The notes: a model not told the origin generated them from the letters alone. Counted from the stretch's first letter, positions 43,380 through 51,873 are shown. The stretch is 60,230 bases of DNA from Synergistaceae bacterium (GCA_012728165.1 JAAYFQ010000091.1:1-60230); one strand, 5' to 3'. Program-made: numbers and translations.

Positions 43380-43645
43380 ACAAAAACCGCCAACCTGAAA
43401 TAAATCAGGAGGCGGCTATAACCACGGTTCCACTCCAATTCGGCTTGCAAAAAATGCAATCCCTCACTGCGCTATTTAGGGCGCTCCCTAATGCCTTATT
43501 CTTTCGACTTCGACATCTGCTCTGGGGTGGTTTTCAAAAAATTCATATCAGGAATCTTACAGTGCCGCCGCGCGGGATTCCCTCCCTGAGATACAAAATA
43601 TTTTATACTTTTCCCCTTCATCACATTATATTGTTAAGATAAACT
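43380..43645 (-). promoter_or_regulatory. T-box leader (tRNA-Thr sensing) of thrS
   Basis: The T-box sequence GGAGTGGAACCGTGG (about 43422-43437) is present, with UGGA to pair with a tRNA 3' UCCA. It is followed by a terminator stem with GCCGCC...GGCGG (43382-43416) and TTTTTG. Upstream, a stem I region contains GAAA then ACC (43533-43531), the same position as the specifier codon in classical T-boxes, and ACC is a threonine codon. Uncharged tRNA-Thr should stabilise the antiterminator and allow thrS transcription. Stem I ends are approximate. Confidence 0.88.
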
Positions 43646-43651
43646 TAAAAA

Positions 43652-43680
43652 TATATACTACTACGTTTAGCAATTGTCAA
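43652..43680 (-). promoter_or_regulatory. Promoter of the thrS T-box transcript
   Basis: TTGACA (43680-43675) and TATATA (43657-43652) are separated by 17 bp on the minus strand, just before the T-box leader. Confidence 0.75.
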
Positions 43681-43711
43681 GTTTGGAAAGTGGCTCTTTA
43701 ACTAGATTAAA

Positions 43712-44149
43712 CTAGTTTACTCCTGTACTCCCAAATCCGCCAGAAGATCGTGTTGTTTCATCAAGTTCATCACTTTTTACAAGGTTAATTTGCGTGACAG
43801 TAGCAAATACCATTTGAGCAATTCTGTCTCCGATTTCAATTACAAAATCTTCTTTGCCTAAATTAGCAAGAATGACTCTTATTTCTCCTCGATAGTCGGA
43901 ATCTATTGTTCCAGGCGTATTTAGGACAGTGACACCTTTTTTTAGTGCAAGACCACTTCGTGGACGTATCTGAGCTTCGCAACTCAATGGCATTTCCAAA
44001 TACAGTCCTGTCCCCACACAACCTCTGTCTCCTGCTTTTATAACAAGGGATTCAGCTGCGCGTATATCCATGCCTGACGAACCTGGTGTAGCATATGCAG
44101 GAAGAGCAATGCCCTCCGCACTCTTTATCTTTACAGTTATTTTATCCAC
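43712..44149 (-). CDS. dut: Deoxyuridine 5'-triphosphate nucleotidohydrolase
   Basis: This 145-residue trimeric dUTPase shows all five motifs: [44 protein letters not shown], and SSGGFGSTG at the C-terminus. It turns dUTP into dUMP, which keeps uracil out of DNA and feeds thymidylate synthesis. The start is GTG, 10 nt after the pnp stop, with only a weak Shine-Dalgarno (AGGT), so coupling to pnp is likely. The order rpsO-pnp-dut resembles Firmicutes. Confidence 0.96.
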   Translation of the reverse strand: MDKITVKIKSAEGIALPAYATPGSSGMDIRAAESLVIKAGDRGCVGTGLYLEMPLSCEAQIRPRSGLALKKGVTVLNTPGTIDSDYRGEIRVILANLGKEDFVIEIGDRIAQMVFATVTQINLVKSDELDETTRSSGGFGSTGVN

Positions 44150-44159
44150 CTACAAGTAC

Positions 44160-46442
44160 CTAGTTTCTTTTGTCTCTGTCAAAACGGCGTGCGGGGCGTC
44201 CTTCTTTGTTTCTATCAGATCCGAAATCCCTGCGGGGTCTGTCTGCGCTATCATGTCTAGGGCGTTCTTCATCCTTAGGAAGGAGTGCAAAGCGCTCTTC
44301 ACGTTCCTTCTCAATCGCCACCTGATCAGTGAATGCAGAGTCTGTTGCTAATTCGTCAAGTTTATCGAGTATGCGTTTACGACTTAGGTTAACTCTTTTC
44401 ATATCATCAATTTCTTTTACTGTGACAATGACTTTGTCTCCAACATTGAAAGCACTTTCAATTTTAGGAATGCGATGTGTACTTATTTCACTCACATGCA
44501 TAAGCCCTTCTTTTCCTGGCAAAACTTCAACGAAAGCTCCAAATGTCATTAATCTAGTTACTGTCCCAACAAAGGTTTCCCCTGCCTGTACTTCGCGTAC
44601 AATATCTTCAATGATTTTGATAGCTATTTGAGCTGATTCATTGTTGACTGCGGCAATTGATACACATCCAGTATCATTTACATCAATTTTAGCCCCTGAT
44701 GCTAGAACAATTGAACGGATCATCGCTCCGCCTTTGCCTATAATGTCACGGATTTTTTCTGGATTGATTTGCATAGTCGTGATTTTTGGTGCAACTTCTG
44801 CCACATCAGAGCGGGGCGCTGATATTACTGCATCCATCGCATCTAGAAGTTGCATACGTGCTTTATTAGCCTGAGCTAGAGCTCTTGTAAGAATGTCTCT
44901 ATTTATACCACCGGCTTTGTTATCCATCTGAAGAGAAGTAACTCCATCGCGTGTACCAGCAACTTTGAAGTCCATATCTCCATAGTGATCTTCTAGTCCT
45001 TGAATATCAGTAAGTATTTCAAATTTGCCATTTTCGGCAATGAGTCCCATGGCAATACCGGCAACTTGCTTTTTGAGAGGAACGCCTGCTGCCATCATAG
45101 ACATACTTCCACTGCAAACACTTGCCATCGAGCTTGAACCGTTAGATTCAAGTATGTCAGATACCTGACGTACGACATAAGGGAACTCGGCTTCTGTTGG
45201 AAGAACTGGTGACAATGCTTTTTCAGCAAGAGCGCCGTGACCTATTTCGCGACGTCCAGGACCACGCATCGGTCTTACCTCTCCTACTGAATATGGAGGG
45301 AAGTTGTAGTGAAGGATAAATCTCTTCGAAGGTGCGTCAAGCTTAAGTCCATCAAGAACCTGATCGTCTGATCCGACAATACCCAATGTAGTTACACCGA
45401 GAGACTGTGTTTCTCCGCGAGTAAATAGTGCAGAGCCATGTGTCATAGGAAGAATATCAACTTCACATGTTATTTTGCGAAGTTCATCTGGAGCACGTCC
45501 ATCTGCACGGCGTTTTTCATCGACAAGGAGCTTTCGGACACAGCTCTTAACTATTTCTTCCATTTTTGCAGCTATGTATTTTCCAGATCCTGGTATAGAT
45601 TCTTCAAACTGTGTTTCTGTCTTTGCCTGAGCCGCTGATATAGCTGCTTGACGTGGCTGTTTCTCATTAATTTGAACAGCTTTATAAATATCGTTGTAAA
45701 CTTCTTTCTGCATCCATTCATCTATTTCACAAATGACAGCAGGTGCTTGAAGCTGTACTTTTGGCTTGCCTACTTCGGCACAGATTTTTTCGATAAAGTC
45801 GACTATTTGGCGAATGGCTTCATTTGCAAGTTCCATTGCATCAACAAGTATTTCTTCAGAAACTTCCTGTGCTCCGGCTTCAACCATAGTAATGCCGCCA
45901 CGATTTCCTGCGACAACAAGTTCAAGAGTGCTAGAAAGCATCTCTTCTTCAGTTGGATTGACTATAAGTTTGCCATCAAGACATCCAATACGAACAGCTC
46001 CTAGTGGACCGTTCCAAGGTATATCTGATATTGAAAGAGCAAGTGACGCTCCGTTTATACCAAGTATATTTGCTGGATTAATCTGATCTACGGACATTAC
46101 TGTAGTAACTACGTGGACATCGTTTCTCATCCAATCTTCAAATAGCGAACGTATTGAACGGTCAATCATTCTTCCGCTAAGAACAGCGGTTTCCGTTGGA
46201 CGACCTTCACGCTTTATAAAACCGCCTGGAACTTTGCCGGCAGCATAGTAACGCTCCTCATAATCAACAAGGAGCGGAAAATAATCTAGTCCTTCTCTCG
46301 TTCTATCCGAAAGTACCGCTGTGACTAAAACTGTAGTGTTACCTTGTTTAGCAAATACTGACGCATTTGCTTGCTTTGCGAGACGCCCTATTTCAAAGGA
46401 AATCTTTTTTCCATAAAGTTCTAATTCAAAAATCTGTTTCAT
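44160..46442 (-). CDS. pnp: Polyribonucleotide nucleotidyltransferase (PNPase)
   Basis: This 760-residue phosphorolytic 3'-5' exoribonuclease has two RNase PH domains (first: RTREGLDYFPLLVDYEERYYAAGKVPGGF; second: GRREIGHGALAEKAL, and GISMGL-like GIAMGLI), then KH (IRDIIGKGGAMIRSI) and S1 (GETFVGTVTRLMTFGAFVEVLPGKEGLMHVSEIS). The last 36 residues are Arg/Asp-rich with repeated RPR/RRDF-like pieces. Such tails can bind RNA or partners. AGGAGG precedes the ATG. It lies downstream of rpsO and its terminator. Confidence 0.97.
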   Translation of the reverse strand: MKQIFELELYGKKISFEIGRLAKQANASVFAKQGNTTVLVTAVLSDRTREGLDYFPLLVDYEERYYAAGKVPGGFIKREGRPTETAVLSGRMIDRSIRSLFEDWMRNDVHVVTTVMSVDQINPANILGINGASLALSISDIPWNGPLGAVRIGCLDGKLIVNPTEEEMLSSTLELVVAGNRGGITMVEAGAQEVSEEILVDAMELANEAIRQIVDFIEKICAEVGKPKVQLQAPAVICEIDEWMQKEVYNDIYKAVQINEKQPRQAAISAAQAKTETQFEESIPGSGKYIAAKMEEIVKSCVRKLLVDEKRRADGRAPDELRKITCEVDILPMTHGSALFTRGETQSLGVTTLGIVGSDDQVLDGLKLDAPSKRFILHYNFPPYSVGEVRPMRGPGRREIGHGALAEKALSPVLPTEAEFPYVVRQVSDILESNGSSSMASVCSGSMSMMAAGVPLKKQVAGIAMGLIAENGKFEILTDIQGLEDHYGDMDFKVAGTRDGVTSLQMDNKAGGINRDILTRALAQANKARMQLLDAMDAVISAPRSDVAEVAPKITTMQINPEKIRDIIGKGGAMIRSIVLASGAKIDVNDTGCVSIAAVNNESAQIAIKIIEDIVREVQAGETFVGTVTRLMTFGAFVEVLPGKEGLMHVSEISTHRIPKIESAFNVGDKVIVTVKEIDDMKRVNLSRKRILDKLDELATDSAFTDQVAIEKEREERFALLPKDEERPRHDSADRPRRDFGSDRNKEGRPARRFDRDKRN

Positions 46443-46502
46443 TTTCTTATTTTCCTCCTATTATCTGTCTTTAACTTTTAAATGTTAGCACAAAAACAAC
46501 AA

Positions 46503-46532
46503 AATGGCGAAGGTTTTAAACCTTCGCCATTG
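46503..46532 (-). terminator. Intrinsic terminator between rpsO and pnp
   Basis: An 11-bp stem AATGGCGAAGG/CCTTCGCCATT with an 8-nt AT-rich loop (inner A-T pairs possible) is followed on the minus strand by TTTTGTTGTTTTT. It lies about 30 nt past the rpsO stop and may also be a processing site for pnp mRNA. Confidence 0.85.
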
Positions 46533-46563
46533 TTAAATTGCTTATTTTTTATAACCTTTGAGA

Positions 46564-46830
46564 TTAGTGACGCAGTTCTAAACGCTGGATAAGTGAACGA
46601 TAACGTGCGAAATCTCTGTCTTTTAGATATTGAAGAAGTTTACGACGCTTTCCAACCATCATTAGAAGTCCACGACGCGAGTGAACATCTTTTTTGTGTA
46701 TACGCATATGATCTGTTAGTTCGCGAATACGTGCTGTAAGAATTGCAACCTGAACCTCTGCGGAACCTGTATCTCCCTCATGTACCTTATACTCTGCGAT
46801 TACCTGTTCTTTTTTTTCCTTTTTGATCAT
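46564..46830 (-). CDS. rpsO: Ribosomal protein uS15
   Basis: This 88-residue protein binds 16S rRNA in the platform. The core [26 protein letters not shown] and [21 protein letters not shown] is canonical. The ATG at 46830 lies 8 nt after AGGAG and gives the normal family length; the GTG at 46839 overlaps the Shine-Dalgarno. The upstream leader is structured, which suggests autoregulation. Confidence 0.96.
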   Translation of the reverse strand: MIKKEKKEQVIAEYKVHEGDTGSAEVQVAILTARIRELTDHMRIHKKDVHSRRGLLMMVGKRRKLLQYLKDRDFARYRSLIQRLELRH

Positions 46831-46916
46831 AATGATCACTCCTGCCTGAGCCTATTACGCTCGATATTCCCAAAACTCAGAGTTACGACATAGTGCGCAG
46901 TTCCGTGTAATGGGCT
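46831..46916 (-). promoter_or_regulatory. Structured rpsO leader, candidate S15 autoregulatory RNA
   Basis: The inferred 5' end, GCCCATTAC (46915-46907), can pair with GTAATAGGC (46858-46850) with a single mismatch. CTGAG (46880-46876) can instead pair with CTCAG (46850-46846), which touches the Shine-Dalgarno region. S15 represses its own mRNA in many bacteria through unrelated leader folds. Confidence 0.45.
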
Positions 46917-46921
46917 GAGTG

Positions 46922-46950
46922 ATAATAACAGAAAGATAGATTTATTGCAA
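46922..46950 (-). promoter_or_regulatory. Promoter of rpsO
   Basis: TTGCAA (46950-46945) and TATTAT (46927-46922) are separated by 17 bp on the minus strand. Confidence 0.65.
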
Positions 46951-47231
46951 CCCATTCTGCCTTTTTAATTTAGAATATAAACACGAAAATATGAGGAAAA
47001 AAATCAAAATATACTCTTGACACGAATGCTTTTCGGGATAATGATTCAAATCTAATCTACTTGTTTTATACACTCAATTTATGTGTTTTCTGTAGACTTC
47101 TAAGTATTACTTACATTCTCTAATTTGTAGTAATGAAAATAATCTATATTTTGATTTTTACTTGTTTTTGTTTATTTTACTTTCGAAGTTTACGTGTATT
47201 GTAACTTAATATAATAAAAAGGAGGATCAGG
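46951..47231. other. Divergent spacer between rpsO and the metallophosphoesterase gene
   Basis: AT-rich, no gene recognised. On the plus strand TATAAT (47210-47215), with GTTTAC 16 bp upstream, is a possible promoter. An isolated AGGAGG at 47220-47225 lies about 80 nt before the annotated gene and far from its start. Confidence 0.4.
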
Positions 47232-47309
47232 CTGCAAATTAACTTTAATAGTTCTGTTGTAATAATTTCAACAATATCCCGACAAACTGCAAGGGAGGAA
47301 TTCTTATGA
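47232..47309 (+). CDS. Possible 25-codon leader ORF with CTG start
   Basis: AGGAGG (47220-47225) is followed 6 nt later by CTG, which opens a frame of 25 codons. That frame ends in TGA, which overlaps the ATG of the metallophosphoesterase gene (ATGA arrangement). The peptide is hydrophobic in the middle (SSVVIIST). CTG starts are rare, so it may simply be a leftover Shine-Dalgarno. Weakly supported. Confidence 0.25.
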   Translation: MQINFNSSVVIISTISRQTAREEFL

Positions 47310-49171
47310 AATCAAATAAAACTCTTAAAGTAATAGTTGCTCTATTAGCTATAATTATTTTAGCCTCTGGTCTCTTCTGGATGATTAATAAAGATGAAGA
47401 CTATGGAAAGAAAGCTCTTGAAAGCAAAGTTAGAATGCAGTTTAACAACGAAGGTAAATTTAAAATTGTTATATTCTCAGATTTGCACAGCGATATTAAA
47501 AAAGCACCTAAGTACATTAAGAATATAGTAGACAAAGAAAATCCAGATTTTGTAATGATTACTGGTGACATTGAGATTTTCGAAGGTTTTCCTGAACTTG
47601 AGAAATATCTTGATGCAGCGTTTGGATACCTCGACGATAAAAAAATTCCGTGGGCACAAGTATACGGAAATCACGATGTTGAATATGTCGCAGGTGGAAC
47701 CAGCGTAAAAGATATGAAAGAAAAAGTTCACGCAGTTTACATGAAGCACCCCTACAACGTTTCAAAGCCTGGTCCTGCAGGTGTATCAGGAGAAAGCAAT
47801 TACGTGCTTCCTGTTTACGGTAGTGACGGAAAATCAGTAGCTATGGCACTCTGGGCTATTGACTCAAACATGTATCTTGAGAATAACTACAAAGGAATGG
47901 CAGCAGATGCAATTCTTCCTAACCCAATTAACGGAGGATACAAGTGGGATTATATTAAACCTGATCAGGTAATGTGGTATTACAACACATCTGAAGCGCT
48001 TGAGAAATATGCTAAAAAGAAAATCCCAGGACTTATGTTCTTCCATATTCCTCTTGCTGAAATGAATTACATTCCAAACAATCCTAAAGAAACAAAAATG
48101 GTCGGCGCGAAACGCGAACCTGTTAACTGTTCAGAAATTAACTCCGGATTATTCTCCTTCCTGCTCTCACGTAAAGATGTTTTTGGTATCTTCAACGGGC
48201 ACGATCACGTTAATGACTTTGTAGGAGAATATATGGGGATTCGCATGGCTTATACGCCATGTATCACACATAAAAACTATCACGGTAAAGATAGTATGGG
48301 TGCTCGTGTAGTAATAGTAGACGAGAAAGATGTTAAAAAGTTCGAAACACACATAGATTATCTATTGGAATTGGGATTTTACGATGATTCTCTTGACAGA
48401 GATGACCCTATCGAACTTACAGACGAAGTACTTAAGAAGAATAACGTTGAAAAGCATGAGACAGCAAATATTCCTGATAAACTGAATGAGCCAGGAATGC
48501 TCGCGAATTTCGACAACTTTGTATCAACACAGAAAGATGACCTTATCGCAAAGGGCAAGGGTGCCACAGTAGGAACAACGTTCTCTTCTGGTACTGATAT
48601 TCCTCCTACTCAGTATCCAAGGGTAGTATCAGTGCCTAACGGATACAAAGGCAATGGTGTTGGAATTATCAAAGACGAGGGCACAGACTACGCTGTTCTT
48701 TCGCTTTACTTCCCCGAAAAGAAATACAACGGGGAAACATACGTTCGTTTGTATGTTGACTTCACAGATGTTGACTGGAATATGGGTTCATTCGGTCTAA
48801 TAGACAACAACGGCGCCGTCTATCAGACAAGAGATAACAAAGGCAAAGAATACATGGCTCTCTTCTATCTACCTGACGGAGAGACAAAGTGGCAGAATTA
48901 CACCCATAGCAACCAGGGACGTTTAGGCGCAACCCAGGGAACTTCCCTCTACAACTTCAAGGGTTGGATTGCACTTAAAGTTGAAGATATGCTCTCAGCA
49001 ACAGGACCTGCAACGAATCCACAAAAAGAACGAAATGGCACACACCTAAAAACTGGAGATGTACTTAAAGGCCTCTATATAAAATATAACTTGCTTCACG
49101 ATTCAATGATCAAGAAGCCTTTCGTATTTGATGAAATTGCTGTTACAAATGAATACTGGAACTTTAAGTAA
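47306..49171 (+). CDS. Membrane-anchored or secreted calcineurin-like metallophosphoesterase
   Basis: This 621-residue protein starts with an uncleaved-looking hydrophobic segment (8-26), giving an exported, perhaps membrane-tethered, enzyme. The metallophosphoesterase domain (about 50-340) has all metal motifs: FSDLHSD, ITGDIE, YGNHDVE, FFHIPLAE and FNGHDHVND. That order fits purple-acid-phosphatase/Dcr2-like members. A C-terminal region of about 240 residues after residue 380, rich in beta strands and charged residues (for example TYVRLYVDFTDVDWNMGSFGL), has no domain I recognise and may bind the substrate or wall. GGGAGG 7 nt before the ATG. Followed by a long terminator hairpin. Confidence 0.82.
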   Translation: MKSNKTLKVIVALLAIIILASGLFWMINKDEDYGKKALESKVRMQFNNEGKFKIVIFSDLHSDIKKAPKYIKNIVDKENPDFVMITGDIEIFEGFPELEKYLDAAFGYLDDKKIPWAQVYGNHDVEYVAGGTSVKDMKEKVHAVYMKHPYNVSKPGPAGVSGESNYVLPVYGSDGKSVAMALWAIDSNMYLENNYKGMAADAILPNPINGGYKWDYIKPDQVMWYYNTSEALEKYAKKKIPGLMFFHIPLAEMNYIPNNPKETKMVGAKREPVNCSEINSGLFSFLLSRKDVFGIFNGHDHVNDFVGEYMGIRMAYTPCITHKNYHGKDSMGARVVIVDEKDVKKFETHIDYLLELGFYDDSLDRDDPIELTDEVLKKNNVEKHETANIPDKLNEPGMLANFDNFVSTQKDDLIAKGKGATVGTTFSSGTDIPPTQYPRVVSVPNGYKGNGVGIIKDEGTDYAVLSLYFPEKKYNGETYVRLYVDFTDVDWNMGSFGLIDNNGAVYQTRDNKGKEYMALFYLPDGETKWQNYTHSNQGRLGATQGTSLYNFKGWIALKVEDMLSATGPATNPQKERNGTHLKTGDVLKGLYIKYNLLHDSMIKKPFVFDEIAVTNEYWNFK

Positions 49172-49199
49172 AATAAAAGCATAAATTTTCCGATATTTT

Positions 49200-49257
49200 A
49201 ATACAGAAAAATAGACACGTGGTTGCACTGCCAATCTCGTGTCTGTTTTTCTGTATT
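49200..49257 (+). terminator. Long terminator hairpin after the metallophosphoesterase gene
   Basis: Outer arms of 20 nt (AATACAGAAAAATAGACACG and its near-perfect complement) enclose an 18-nt loop that has a short inner TGG/CCA pair. The right arm contains TGTTTTTCTG. It lies 28 nt after the stop codon. Confidence 0.8.
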
Positions 49258-49314
49258 GTCATAAAACTTTTACCGCCAACATTGTAATAAATTTGTTCTT
49301 TTTTGACATATTTA

Positions 49315-49343
49315 TTGACACATAAATCTCAACCCTGTATCGT
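49315..49343 (+). promoter_or_regulatory. Probable promoter of the DUF805 gene
   Basis: TTGACA (49315-49320) and TATCGT (49338-49343) are separated by 17 bp, 50 bp before the start codon. Another TTGACA lies just upstream at 49302-49307. Confidence 0.55.
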
Positions 49344-49393
49344 GCAATTAATAACTGTATTTATATCTTAAATTTGTGAGGGGAGTTGTTTTT

Positions 49394-49747
49394 ATGGATT
49401 CTTTGAAAGATTTTTGTAAGGAATATCTGGCAATGTGGAAAAATGCTACTAATTTTTTAGCCCGTACAAATGTTAGAGGCTACTGGATGGCAGTTTTGGT
49501 TAACATAACAATTATTGTTGTTTTAAGCTTTATCGGAATAAGAATTTTAAATAGCAACTTTCTATATAATATCTATGCAGTTGTTGTCCTCATTCCTAGC
49601 CTTGCTATCACTGTCCGTCGTCTCAATGATATTGGAAAAGAATGGTACTGGATATTTATTGGTTTGATTCCTATCGCCGGCTGGATATACATGATTTGGC
49701 TGCTTTCCCAACCTTCTATTCCAGAGAATGGAATCTCCACAGTCTAA
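49394..49747 (+). CDS. DUF805 family small membrane protein
   Basis: This 117-residue protein has four hydrophobic segments, of which the last is short and amphipathic. The motif VVVLIPSLAITVRRLNDIGK followed by WYWIFIGLIPIAGWIY is the DUF805 (YhaH) signature. Function is unknown; such proteins are common, often phage- or envelope-linked in databases. The ATG at 49394 has GGGGAG 8 nt upstream; the GTG at 49376 precedes it. Monocistronic with its own promoter and a perfect palindromic terminator. Confidence 0.85.
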   Translation: MDSLKDFCKEYLAMWKNATNFLARTNVRGYWMAVLVNITIIVVLSFIGIRILNSNFLYNIYAVVVLIPSLAITVRRLNDIGKEWYWIFIGLIPIAGWIYMIWLLSQPSIPENGISTV

Positions 49748-49762
49748 ATTTAATATATATAC

Positions 49763-49798
49763 AAAAAGTGGGTACACTTTAAAGTGTACCCACTTTTT
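49763..49798. terminator. Perfect 36-nt palindrome, terminator of the DUF805 gene
   Basis: Arms of 18 nt (core GTGGGTACACTTT and complement) with no spacer, ending in a TTTTTTTG run on the plus strand. The minus strand also has a T run, so it may act in both directions. Confidence 0.88.
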
Positions 49799-49903
49799 TT
49801 GTTTTTATAAAAACATTAAAATGAATTACTTCTGATGGTCAAGGCCCTAAACAGATGCATCAATCAGTATAAAAACTGTAAAGAATTCTTGAATAAAATA
49901 AGT

Positions 49904-50803
49904 TTATTTGCCGAAAAACCTCTCCATGTCATTTGGTATTGGTGCAACAAAAGTTTTACCTCTGATGTTTTCAGGAAGCTCTGCATCTTGTGGGAAAGTA
50001 ATCGAATAGGCATGAAGCATTGGACGCTTAGCTCCATCTCCACCACCATATTTTCTGTCGCCTAAAATAGCATGACCAATTGCTGACATATGAACTCTTG
50101 CCTGATGTGAACGCCCTGTTATCAAATCAATCTCAACTGTGCTGTACTGCCCGGCCGAAGCAAGTTTTTTATACCGCGTCAAAGCGTGCTGTCCATTTTC
50201 ATTTACTTTAACAATGTTGTTTTCAGAGTCTTTAAGAAGAGGCTTGTTTACTTCGCCCTCTTTCTGTATATCTCCCAAAACAACAGCATAATAAGTTTTC
50301 TTTATTTTACGCTCTCTGATTAATTCAGAAAGATACCTCAGTGCCACGCCACTCATAGCAATCATAACAACTCCTGAAGTATTCCTATCAAGACGCTGTA
50401 AGGTAGCAGGATGGAAATCTCGTCGAGTCCATGAAAGTTCGGCAAGAGCACGTGTGATAAGTGAATCTCCGTCCTTTAAGTTTGGCTGACTAAGAACTCC
50501 TGCTGGCTTATTTACTATCCATACGTAATCATCTCTATGAAGAGTTTCAAGTGGAGGGAATTTGTTTTTTTGCGAAATTGTTGAATCAATAATATTCGGA
50601 ACATCCTCTTGCCATGGTACTTGAAGAAACTGTCCCTCTTCAAGTCTGGTGTCTGCAGAAACTTTTTTGGCATCAAGACGGACTTGTCCCTTGCGTAAAG
50701 CTTTCATTATTGCTCCAAGGGGAACCTGCGGCCACATTGTACGAAGTAGCCTGTCAACACGCCTTCCTGCTTGATCAGCAGTTATATAAAATTCTTTCCC
50801 CAT
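49904..50803 (-). CDS. RluA family pseudouridine synthase
   Basis: This 299-residue protein has an N-terminal S4 RNA-binding domain (RRVDRLLRTMWPQVP) and the pseudouridine synthase fold. The catalytic Asp is D139 in RLDRNTSG; KPAGVLSQPN, ERKIKKTYYAVV and GRSHQARVHMSAIGHAILGD are conserved. It converts uridines in 23S rRNA (RluC/RluD-type positions) but the exact site cannot be read here. The ATG is 6 nt after the yhaM stop, so it is probably cotranscribed with it. Confidence 0.92.
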   Translation of the reverse strand: MGKEFYITADQAGRRVDRLLRTMWPQVPLGAIMKALRKGQVRLDAKKVSADTRLEEGQFLQVPWQEDVPNIIDSTISQKNKFPPLETLHRDDYVWIVNKPAGVLSQPNLKDGDSLITRALAELSWTRRDFHPATLQRLDRNTSGVVMIAMSGVALRYLSELIRERKIKKTYYAVVLGDIQKEGEVNKPLLKDSENNIVKVNENGQHALTRYKKLASAGQYSTVEIDLITGRSHQARVHMSAIGHAILGDRKYGGGDGAKRPMLHAYSITFPQDAELPENIRGKTFVAPIPNDMERFFGK

Positions 50804-50809
50804 GTTAGT

Positions 50810-51835
50810 TTATTCTTCCTCTGAATCTTCTCTATTCCAAAATCTTCTATTAGTGGCATTGTGCCACTGTGATATGGGTTTATCTTCAGGTAGATCTTTT
50901 ACACTGGAACTCCAGCAGAACATACGGAAATCAAGTTCGTCTGCTGATGAAACTATAAGAGCTTCAGGAGTTGCAGGCACTACCGGTGATCCAAATTCTC
51001 TCTGTCCATGGTGACTAAGCAGTATATGAGCCAAATGAAGTTTAAGTTTTTCTTCAAGGTTATGTTCGTCGGCATACTGCATAAAGCGTAAATAGCCCTG
51101 GGCTACATGATCAATGACTGCTCCTTCTGTTGTCATTTCAGGAATCGATGTCATTTTATATGAATCTAATTTTCCGAGATCGTGCAAGAGGGCTCCCGCT
51201 ATAACTACAGCAACATCAACATTATATCCAGAACGTTTCATTGATTCTGCCATTGATTTAGCGCAATCAGCAACAGCCAGAGTGTGCTCTATCAGTCCGT
51301 TAGCATAAGCATGATGATGGCTTACTGCAGCAGGCCAATCTCTAAATTTAGTCCATGTTTCGCCCTGATAAACAAATTTCAGAAAATCTGCTATTTGAGG
51401 ACGGCATGATGCAATCAGACTCTCATAACGCGCAACCATTTCATCTATAGGGATAGGAGAACGGGGAAGGAACTGAGCGGCTGGATATTTGTCCTGATTT
51501 AGCAACGTTATCTTATTAAAATTAAACTGCAACTGCTTGCGATATTCTGCTGTTTTCCCGTCAACGCCGACAGTACTTCCAATCAACCCCAGAATTGCTT
51601 CATCTGGTAGGTCTTTAGCGGGTTCTTCTATATCATCAGCTTCAGTACGGTCAAACCATGCCGCATCTGACCATATTTTCGCATCTATACTTCCCGTTGA
51701 ATCGGAAATAGACATTTCATAATAGGGTTTTCCGTTTTTGTCAGTTTTTTGAAAAAGTGCAGTAATAACAAAAATCGACTTGAAGCTCATCCCCGACGGT
51801 AATTTCTTTAACTCTTGAACATTAAGCAGTGCCAT
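50810..51835 (-). CDS. yhaM: YhaM-type 3'-5' exoribonuclease (OB-fold plus HD domain)
   Basis: This 341-residue protein has an OB-fold (about 15-120: YYEMSISDSTGSIDAKIW) and an HD phosphohydrolase domain (about 160-310: HHHAYANGLIEHTL, ALLHDLGKLDSY, and HILLSHHGQREFGSP). Homologues in Gram-positives trim RNA and DNA 3' ends. GGAGG 8 nt before the ATG, and a good promoter lies 40 nt upstream. Confidence 0.9.
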   Translation of the reverse strand: MALLNVQELKKLPSGMSFKSIFVITALFQKTDKNGKPYYEMSISDSTGSIDAKIWSDAAWFDRTEADDIEEPAKDLPDEAILGLIGSTVGVDGKTAEYRKQLQFNFNKITLLNQDKYPAAQFLPRSPIPIDEMVARYESLIASCRPQIADFLKFVYQGETWTKFRDWPAAVSHHHAYANGLIEHTLAVADCAKSMAESMKRSGYNVDVAVVIAGALLHDLGKLDSYKMTSIPEMTTEGAVIDHVAQGYLRFMQYADEHNLEEKLKLHLAHILLSHHGQREFGSPVVPATPEALIVSSADELDFRMFCWSSSVKDLPEDKPISQWHNATNRRFWNREDSEEE

Positions 51836-51873
51836 AATTGATTTACCTCCGTCTTGTGTTTTTATATCTTTAC

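Noticed and set aside
45648-46004. Plus-strand ORF of 118 residues inside pnp
   Set aside because: Antisense shadow of the first RNase PH domain; Phe/Asn-rich with no motif and no ribosome binding site.
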